A DNA stretch of 20,098 nucleotides from CAVZLD01 sp964522605 (GTDB lineage: Bacteria; Planctomycetota; Planctomycetia; Pirellulales; Pirellulaceae). The notes below the pieces were generated by a model. It worked only from the letters and a program-made list of their open reading frames with translations. It searched no databases and had not been told where the DNA came from. Shown here piece after piece: positions 15,947 to 20,098 of this stretch. Where the stretch lies: contig CAZFWV010000099.1 in the NCBI GenBank assembly GCA_964522605.1, positions 1-20,098 on the forward strand, given 5' to 3'. Each line of letters starts with the position of its first letter. The stretch's first letter is position 1. The translations under genes and the position numbers were made by a program.

Positions 15947-16663
15947 TCAGGGAGTAATTCGTTTCAGCTTCAGGTTCCTCAATGCACCGCTGGTTTGCCA
16001 AGTGACCAGGCCGAGTGGTTTCACGGGGTCTTGTTCCCAATAGATGGAGAATTTTCGGCCTTGCGTTTCGAGGTCAATCAGTTTGTCGTCATCGATCCAG
16101 ACCGTGATCCGCTCGTCGGTCACACGAAGCCGGATGGCGTACCAGCGTTTGTTTTGAAAATCGACCGCTTGAGTCGTTTCATTCTCCACGGCGGAATACG
16201 TGTCGACGTTCGACAGCCCGACAACCGAGCCGCCCCAACCGCCCAGGATCAGGGTGCAATATGCCTCTTTGACCGGAAACGTGAGACCGCAGAAGAAATC
16301 GCTACCCTCGACGCGCTGTCCCTCGAGGGTAATTTCGTAGTTAGTTCGGGGGAGTGCTCCTTTCCAGGAGATTCCCGTCGCCGGTTCGCCCTGCTCAAGA
16401 AAAATCGTCTTGTCCTGCACGTAAACCTTGCCATGCCTGCGAAAGTCGAACGTATCGATGATCCGCCATCCCTCCAGGCTCTTCCCATCGAAGATGGGGA
16501 TCTCATTCGTTTCCTCGACCGACTCCGATGCTCCGTTTTCTGACGCCGCCGGCTGCTCCGCCGATTGGCTCTGGGTGGTCCATGAAAAAAAAACCGGCAG
16601 CATCAAGAGGAAAGGGAAGAGCGCCATGGGACGAACGAGAGATCGCGCGAATGTTTGGAGCAT
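15947..16663 (-). CDS. DUF1080 (3-keto-disaccharide hydrolase-type) exported protein
   Basis: A 238-aa protein with an N-terminal signal (ARSLVRPMALFPFLLMLPVF, cleavage probably near QSQSA), an acidic linker, and one DUF1080 domain opening with IPIFDGKSLEGWRIID (55-70). Later matches to the family fold include GLTFPVKEAYCTLILGGWGG, RWYAIRLRVTDERITVWIDD and LRNLKLKRI at the end. DUF1080 domains have a concanavalin-like beta-sandwich fold, and some are described as 3-keto-glycoside hydrolases. In planctomycetes they are common exported proteins, mostly of unknown substrate. ATG 16663 has AAAGGA 7 nt upstream. It is the first gene of the minus-strand run and lies 55 bp before the GT4 gene, so it may be cotranscribed with the solute genes even though it acts outside the cytoplasm. 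A T9 tract (16585-16593) lies in the signal-peptide region. Confidence 0.88.
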   Translation of the reverse strand: MLQTFARSLVRPMALFPFLLMLPVFFSWTTQSQSAEQPAASENGASESVEETNEIPIFDGKSLEGWRIIDTFDFRRHGKVYVQDKTIFLEQGEPATGISWKGALPRTNYEITLEGQRVEGSDFFCGLTFPVKEAYCTLILGGWGGSVVGLSNVDTYSAVENETTQAVDFQNKRWYAIRLRVTDERITVWIDDDKLIDLETQGRKFSIYWEQDPVKPLGLVTWQTSGALRNLKLKRITP

Positions 16664-16670
16664 GATGATT

Positions 16671-16676
16671 TCCTTT
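16671..16676 (-). promoter_or_regulatory. Ribosome binding site for the DUF1080 gene
   Basis: The minus strand reads AAAGGA, 7 nt before ATG 16663, which supports that start. Confidence 0.5.
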
Positions 16677-16726
16677 GATCTCCACGGGGACCGGCAGTTT
16701 TTTCAGCGAAATCCTTCGATTCTCGT

Positions 16727-16754
16727 ATCATAACGATCGAGCAGGACATGACTA
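16727..16754 (-). promoter_or_regulatory. Candidate sigma70-type promoter of the six-gene operon
   Basis: On the minus strand, TAGTCA (16754-16749) and TATGAT (16732-16727) are separated by 16 nt. They match TTGACA at 4 of 6 positions and TATAAT at 5 of 6. The predicted leader to ATG 16663 is about 55-60 nt. This is the best -10-like hexamer upstream of the DUF1080 gene, but promoters of planctomycetes are poorly predictable by eye. Confidence 0.3.
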
Positions 16755-16781
16755 CGTTCCCGACGAGCGCGAACGAGGAAA

Positions 16782-16882
16782 AAGTCCCTGTTTGCCGGAG
16801 AAGGAGAATTCGCGCGACCAACGAGCGGGAATGGTGGTCGAGGCGTCCTGGCATCGCGGGGGTTGAAGTCCCTATTGGACGG
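16782..16882. repeat. Degenerate short direct repeats
   Basis: The 17-bp units at 16782-16798 (AAGTCCCTGTTTGCCGG) and 16866-16882 (AAGTCCCTATTGGACGG) agree at 14 of 17 positions and are 84 bp apart. The sequence just left of the first unit (GAGCGCGAACGAGGA) also resembles the outer part of the inverted-repeat arm (GAGTGACGAACAAGGA). These are probably decayed relatives of the same repeat family. The similarity was judged by eye. Confidence 0.45.
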
Positions 16883-16896
16883 CCCGGGCGGATGAT

Positions 16897-17053
16897 CCGG
16901 AGAGTGACGAACAAGGAGTTCCGATTGTTGAGGGGAGGACAGATTATGGATTGGCGAGTGGAGAACGGCGAGGAACGGGAATTTCGGCGGATCTCCCCCG
17001 ACCCCCTGCCGCTGCCCCTCAACAATCAAGACTCCTTGTTCGTCACTCTCCGG
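16897..17053. repeat. Long imperfect inverted repeat, 39-bp arms
   Basis: The left arm 16897-16935 and right arm 17015-17053 are reverse complements at 36 of 39 positions. There are 23 matching bases from the outer end (starting CCGGAGAGTGACGAACAAGG), three differing bases, then 13 matching bases. As RNA, one of the three differences would be a G-U pair. The central spacer is 79 bp. There is no transposase, no clear target duplication at the edges, and no U tract after either arm. It could be a miniature transposon-like element, a stable RNA hairpin in the nrdR leader, or a recombined pair of dispersed repeats. Confidence 0.85.
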
Positions 17054-17167
17054 TTCCCCCGCCTCAGCTCATGCACCCAGGGCAGGGCCCCTTGTTTTCC
17101 GATCCTAAGCCCGTGGCTATCATGAAGAGATTATGCGGATCCTTACCTCTCTTACAGGCAGACGGTG

Positions 17168-17647
17168 ATGAAGTGTCCCTACTGTCGTCGCGATCAAGAC
17201 CGCGTCATCGATTCCCGATCGAGCGAGGACGGCTTTGCCATCCGACGTCGCCGGGAGTGTCTGTCCTGCAAGCGACGTTACACGACGTACGAGCGACTCG
17301 AAGAACTTGACCTGAAAGTCGTCAAGAAGGACCAGGTCCGAGAGCCGTTCAATCGGAACAAGATTTACTCGGGGCTCGCCAAGGCATGCTGGAAACGGCC
17401 GATCAGTGATGACCAGATTCTCGCTCTAGTTGCCGAGTTGGAGCAGGAGATCCATGAGCGGGACGAGGGGGAGATCGACAGTCGAGAGATCGGTGAAATG
17501 CTGATGGCGCGTCTGAAGAAGCTAGATCAGGTTGCGTTCGTTCGATTCGCGAGCGTGTATCGCGAATTCAAAGATGTCAAAGATTTCGTCGAAGAGCTGC
17601 AGCCGATGCTCGACGGAGCATCGAACCGAGTCAGAGATGGCGATTGA
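17168..17647 (+). CDS. nrdR: Transcriptional repressor NrdR
   Basis: A 159-aa protein with the N-terminal zinc ribbon MKCPYC (C3, C6) and CLSC (C31, C34), the signature RRRRECLSCKRRYTTYERLE, and a downstream ATP-cone domain from about residue 49 (VVKKDQVREPFNRNKIYSGLAKACWKRP onward). NrdR binds NrdR boxes and represses ribonucleotide reductase genes in response to bound ATP or dATP. The length is typical. ATG 17168 is chosen over GTG 17165 because it starts directly at the conserved MKCPYC. No ribonucleotide reductase gene is in the window, and I saw no convincing NrdR box upstream. Its last 17 bp overlap the convergent polyprenyl synthase gene. Confidence 0.97.
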   Translation: MKCPYCRRDQDRVIDSRSSEDGFAIRRRRECLSCKRRYTTYERLEELDLKVVKKDQVREPFNRNKIYSGLAKACWKRPISDDQILALVAELEQEIHERDEGEIDSREIGEMLMARLKKLDQVAFVRFASVYREFKDVKDFVEELQPMLDGASNRVRDGD

Positions 17648-18635
17648 CCACGAAATCGGTCAATTCATAGAGAATCGTCTTCGCTGGACTCGGCGCGAGC
17701 ACATCGAGTTGCCCCCGCGCCTCCGCGGCGAATTGGCGTGCCCGATCCTGGGCGTAGGCTAATGCGTCGTGCCGTTTCAACCAGTGGCGAACTTGTCGAC
17801 GAACGTCGGATCCGTTGCCTTCCATCATGCTGATCCACTGCTTCTGCTCGACTTCGGACAGTCGCTGGTAGACATGGATCAGGGGAAGGGTGGGCTTCCG
17901 TTTCTCCAAATCGGTACCGAGTGATTTGCCGGTTTCGGCTTCATCACCCACCAAATCGAGTAGGTCATCCGCGATCTGAAATGCCATTCCAAGGGCGCGA
18001 CCGAACTGTTCGAGGCACTGAACTTCATCGTCCGAGGCGCCGGCGTACTTCGCGCCGAGGTGGCAAGCACAAGCGCACAGCTCGGCCGTTTTTCCGTTGA
18101 TGATCGTGAAATACTCCTCCTCGGTCAGCGCATGATTTCCGCGATGTCCCACTTGTCGAAGTTCCCCTTCGCACACCAGATTGGTGCTGCGACCAATTCG
18201 ACGGCAGGCGTAGGTGCTCTCGAGGGTGCTGGCCAGGTAGAAGGCGTGCGTAAACAGGTAGTCACCGAGCAAGACGCTCGTTTCGTTGTTCCACCGGGAG
18301 TTGATCGTTGCCAGGTGTCGACGCAAGTCTGCTTCGTCTAGGACGTCGTCGTGGATCAACGTTGCCGTGTGGATCATTTCAATCACGGCGGCGAGCGTAT
18401 GGTGTTCGGGACGGATCTGTCCGATGGCTTGGGCGCACAACAACAACAGTGCCGGGCGAAGTCGCTTTCCTCCCAGCTGACCACCGTACTGCAGCAGTTC
18501 GTTCACGAAGGCCGAATCATTGCGGAGCTCACGTCGAAGAATGTCTTCGACTTGTTCCAGGTCAGGCCGGATGACGTCGTACATGGAACGAACGGGGAAG
18601 GGCAGGGCGGCTTGGGGGTCAATCACCTGACTCAC
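17631..18635 (-). CDS. Long-chain polyprenyl diphosphate synthase
   Basis: A 334-aa trans-isoprenyl diphosphate synthase. Visible motifs are GGKRLRP at 55-61, the first aspartate-rich motif in LIHDDVLDEADLRR (D96, D97, D100), GEL near 157-159, GKTAELCACACHLGA at 181-195, and the second aspartate-rich motif in FQIADDLLDLVGD (D223, D224, D227), followed by GKSLGTDLEKRKPTLP. The residues just before the first motif are small (HTATLIHDD), which fits a long-chain product such as the side chain of menaquinone; chain length cannot be fixed by eye. The start is GTG 18635, which overlaps the moaC stop by 4 bp (GTGA) and has AAAGGA upstream; the longer frame to 18890 lies inside moaC and is rejected. 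It is translationally coupled to moaC, and the enzyme is cytoplasmic. Confidence 0.93.
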   Translation of the reverse strand: MSQVIDPQAALPFPVRSMYDVIRPDLEQVEDILRRELRNDSAFVNELLQYGGQLGGKRLRPALLLLCAQAIGQIRPEHHTLAAVIEMIHTATLIHDDVLDEADLRRHLATINSRWNNETSVLLGDYLFTHAFYLASTLESTYACRRIGRSTNLVCEGELRQVGHRGNHALTEEEYFTIINGKTAELCACACHLGAKYAGASDDEVQCLEQFGRALGMAFQIADDLLDLVGDEAETGKSLGTDLEKRKPTLPLIHVYQRLSEVEQKQWISMMEGNGSDVRRQVRHWLKRHDALAYAQDRARQFAAEARGQLDVLAPSPAKTILYELTDFVVNRHL

Positions 18636-19177
18636 GAGGTTTTTTCCTTTTCGCTGCCGACAGGACGGCCGCTCGTTGATGGTTCGTCGTTGGTAAGGTT
18701 TAAATCGGATCGCTGAAAGTGACCGCTGGCTCCCCCCCACTTCTCTACGAGTTTTACCTGTTCGATGGTCATCTGCCGATCCACCGATTTGCACATGTCG
18801 TAGATTGTTAGAGCCGCGATCGATACGGCCATCAGGGCCTCCATTTCGACGCCCGTCGGACCGAGTGTCCGGACCGAAGCCTGAATGCATAACTGACCTG
18901 CCGCCGGGAAGTCGAACTCAACCTCAACTGCCGTCAGGGGCAGATTGTGACAGAGCGGGATCAGTTCCGCAGTTCGCTTGGCACCCATGATCCCAGCCAG
19001 CCGCGCGACCCCCAACACATCTCCCTTGGAAATGCCTCGATTCTGAATCAGTTGGGCCGTATCGGGCTGGAGCAGGATCCGACCCGTGGCAGACGCAAAG
19101 CGTTCGGTCGCAGGTTTTCCGCCCACGTCGACCATCCGGCTGACGCCCCGCTCGTCGAAATGGCTTAACGGTGTCAT
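18632..19177 (-). CDS. moaC: Cyclic pyranopterin monophosphate synthase MoaC
   Basis: A 181-aa protein with the MoaC hallmarks: LSHFDERGVSRMVDVGGKP at the N terminus, SKGDVLGVARLAGIMGAKRT at 50-69 (K51), LIPLCHNLPLT at 72-82 (H77), TGVEMEALMAVSIAALTIYD at 108-127 with the ExE pair E111/E113, and D127 and K130 in YDMCKSVDR. MoaC converts 3',8-cyclo-7,8-dihydro-GTP, made by MoaA, into cyclic pyranopterin monophosphate in molybdenum cofactor synthesis. The tail after about residue 158 is slightly longer than usual and poorly conserved. ATG 19177 has a G-rich stretch directly upstream. The gene overlaps the polyprenyl diphosphate synthase start by 4 bp. No other moa or moe gene is in the window. 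Confidence 0.96.
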   Translation of the reverse strand: MTPLSHFDERGVSRMVDVGGKPATERFASATGRILLQPDTAQLIQNRGISKGDVLGVARLAGIMGAKRTAELIPLCHNLPLTAVEVEFDFPAAGQLCIQASVRTLGPTGVEMEALMAVSIAALTIYDMCKSVDRQMTIEQVKLVEKWGGASGHFQRSDLNLTNDEPSTSGRPVGSEKEKTS

Positions 19178-19267
19178 GCCCCCCAGTTTGCACCAAAATG
19201 ACCGCCCCTGCCATGGGGCAATCTGAATCGGGATCGAATGGATCCATCCGCGGGCCGGAATCGGCCA

Positions 19268-19310
19268 TTACGCCTTGGTAGAGGAACCGTAAACCTGGGG
19301 GTAGGCGTAA
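19268..19310 (-). other. Possible stem-loop in the moaC leader
   Basis: TTACGCCT at 19268-19275 and AGGCGTAA at 19303-19310 are perfect reverse complements with a 27-nt loop. On the minus strand a second small hairpin, GGCCG-ATTC-CGGCC, follows within a few bases. I could not match this to a known riboswitch, including the Moco motif; it may simply be a chance inverted repeat. Confidence 0.3.
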
Positions 19311-19417
19311 CGGGAAAACACGAGAAATGCATGGGAGGGACGCCGGGCCGGGAACCCGTCGTCCTGTGATCAACTCCTTCGATCACCCCAAGCGCATGTT
19401 CGTGGTGAGAAAATTAT

Positions 19418-19443
19418 CCGTCGTAGGGGTCTAACTACGACGG
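19418..19443 (-). terminator. Intrinsic terminator-like hairpin of the HTH regulator gene
   Basis: CCGTCGTAG (19418-19426) and CTACGACGG (19435-19443) form a perfect 9-bp stem with an 8-nt loop. On the minus strand the stem is followed by ATAATTTTCTC, a U-rich tail as expected for a rho-independent terminator. It lies about 54 bp beyond the stop of the gene at 19497 and would separate that gene from moaC. Confidence 0.6.
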
Positions 19444-19496
19444 GCTAAATAGGGTCGGCGATGTCCTATGCGAGACGCCCTCAGCAGAGAGCGGTT

Positions 19497-20069
19497 CTAC
19501 ACCAGCTCCTTCTTCGCACCGATCAGCGTGCGGAGTCGTTCAGCCAGCAAAGCCGCGTCGAACGGCTTCTTGAACGTTTCGTTGATACTGGATCGATCGA
19601 AGCTAATCGTACTGCCGTCATCTGGAAGCAAGGCGATCAGAATGGTCTTGGCGAAATCGCTGTTGCGACGCAGATTCTGGCAGATTTGTAGAGCTTCGAC
19701 TTTGCCGATCGAGAAGTCAACGATAATACAGTCTGGATGGAAGCTTTCGGCTTGAATACCGGCCTCGAATCCACTGGCTGCAACTGCGACTCGGAAGGAT
19801 CGTTCCTGTGGCAGCTCCCGACGCATATTCTCGATTAAGACCTGATCCTGAGCGACGATCAGCACCTTGGCCATGGCCTCATCTTCGAGGTCACCCAACG
19901 GCATGCCGTGCTCTTTGAGGAACTTAATCAAGTATTCGCGCGGGATGCGGCGGTCCTGGGAACCGGGAATTCGGTATCCCTTCAACCGGCCCGAGTCGAA
20001 CCACTTGCTGACTGTGCGCGGGGCCACCTTGCAGATCTTTGCGACCTGACCAGTTGTGAAGACCTTCAT
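19497..20069 (-). CDS. Excisionase/BldC-type HTH protein with degenerate receiver domain
   Basis: A 190-aa two-domain protein. Residues 1-55 form a MerR-like/excisionase winged HTH (VFTTGQVAKICKVAPRTVSK, then GRLKGYRIPGSQDRRIPREY), so it probably binds DNA. Residues 67-186 resemble a response-regulator receiver: AKVLIVAQDQVLIENMRREL, PDCIIVDFSIGKVEAL with the expected phospho-acceptor D118, and the conserved lysine in FKKPF (K168). The usual acidic pair that binds Mg2+ (the DD of VLIVDD) is replaced by A73-Q74, and the switch Thr/Ser position appears to be leucine in IALLPDD. Phosphorylation is therefore doubtful. No histidine kinase is adjacent. Target genes are unknown. ATG 20069 starts directly at the HTH domain, and a terminator-like hairpin follows the gene. 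Confidence 0.88.
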   Translation of the reverse strand: MKVFTTGQVAKICKVAPRTVSKWFDSGRLKGYRIPGSQDRRIPREYLIKFLKEHGMPLGDLEDEAMAKVLIVAQDQVLIENMRRELPQERSFRVAVAASGFEAGIQAESFHPDCIIVDFSIGKVEALQICQNLRRNSDFAKTILIALLPDDGSTISFDRSSINETFKKPFDAALLAERLRTLIGAKKELV

Positions 20070-20098
20070 TACAGGTTCTCCATTGCTCCACGTTGACT

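Larger units (their letters stand above)
16664..17167. other. Divergent intergenic region with repeats, no gene
   Basis: About 500 bp separate the DUF1080 gene (-) and nrdR (+). Open frames here have no recognisable domain, and several of them read through both arms of an inverted repeat, so I treat them as spurious. The region holds a candidate minus-strand promoter at 16727-16754, two short related direct repeats (16782-16798 and 16866-16882), and the long inverted repeat at 16897-17053. The nrdR promoter must lie to the right. TATCAT at 17118-17123 is a possible -10, but its -35 (TTTTCC, 17095-17100) is poor. I saw no tRNA-like or known riboswitch pattern. Confidence 0.6.
19178..19496. other. 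Structured intergenic region upstream of moaC
   Basis: This 319-bp stretch lies between moaC and the HTH regulator, both on the minus strand. It has no convincing gene. It contains a terminator-like hairpin at 19418-19443, a GTGATC/GATCAC inverted repeat at 19366-19386, and an 8-bp perfect inverted repeat (19268-19275 with 19303-19310) flanked by a short GC-rich hairpin. The part below about 19410 would be the moaC promoter and leader. Confidence 0.5.

Noticed and set aside
16603..17125. Open frames of 108-140 codons in the divergent intergenic region
   Set aside because: They read through the inverted repeat on both strands and produce the same short peptide from each arm, with no domain. 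They reflect repeat DNA and high GC, not genes.
18636..18890. 85-residue N-terminal extension of the polyprenyl synthase
   Set aside because: It is the antisense-free but out-of-frame reading of moaC, with no family similarity. GTG 18635 at the moaC stop is the natural start.
1..20098. CRISPR arrays, tRNA or rRNA genes, integrases, transposases, toxin-antitoxin or defence genes
   Set aside because: None was seen on either strand. The window reads as ordinary chromosomal genes with one repeat-rich junction.

Overview
The window looks like chromosomal DNA of a planctomycete (phylum Planctomycetota). The evidence is a DUF1592-type cytochrome next to a Tat-exported DUF1552 (HxxSHH) protein, a DUF1080 protein, an FG-GAP/ASPIC-UnbV protein beside a PQQ-type beta-propeller, and an excisionase-like HTH fused to a receiver-like domain. 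Many genes also lack an obvious Shine-Dalgarno site. Nothing in the window looks like a phage, insertion sequence, CRISPR array, tRNA or rRNA. The assignment rests on gene content recognised by eye; no database search was run.

Layout. 1-36: the last 11 codons of a gene entering from the left. 159-4576 (+): DUF1592 haem-type protein, DUF1552 Tat protein (4-bp overlap), then an RlmM/FtsJ-like RNA 2'-O-methyltransferase. 4587-5771 (-): a membrane-anchored TPR protein, tail to tail with the methyltransferase and divergent from the next pair. 6015-9117 (+): an exported FG-GAP/ASPIC protein and a PQQ-type beta-propeller protein, 19 bp apart. 9174-16663 (-): a tight six-gene run, in transcription order DUF1080 protein, GT4 glycosyltransferase, HAD hydrolase, second GT4 glycosyltransferase, GH13 subfamily 18 phosphorylase and GT81-type glucosyl-3-phosphoglycerate synthase. 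16664-17167: a repeat-rich intergenic region with a long imperfect inverted repeat. 17168-17647 (+): nrdR. 17631-19177 (-): moaC followed by a long-chain polyprenyl diphosphate synthase. 19178-19496: a structured intergenic region with a terminator-like hairpin. 19497-20069 (-): an HTH/receiver-like regulator.

The most informative unit is the 9.2-16.7 kb operon. Its gene content matches synthesis and turnover of the compatible solutes glucosylglycerate and mannosylglucosylglycerate. GpgS would make glucosyl-3-phosphoglycerate from NDP-glucose and 3-phosphoglycerate. A GT4 enzyme would add mannose (MggA-like role). The HAD protein would remove the phosphate (MggB/GpgP-like role). The GH13_18 enzyme would cleave glucosylglycerate phosphorolytically. 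This pathway is established for Rhodopirellula baltica, so the system is probably a variant of a known one. A second GT4 enzyme, a HAD protein with DxY instead of DxD, and a DUF1080 protein at the head of the operon are not explained by the textbook pathway.

The other genes are mostly housekeeping (NrdR, MoaC, polyprenyl diphosphate synthase, rRNA methyltransferase-like) or typical planctomycete families of unknown function. I found no convincing wholly undescribed system. The items most worth checking are the solute operon's extra enzymes, the long inverted repeat upstream of nrdR, and the receiver-like regulator that lacks its metal-binding acidic pair.
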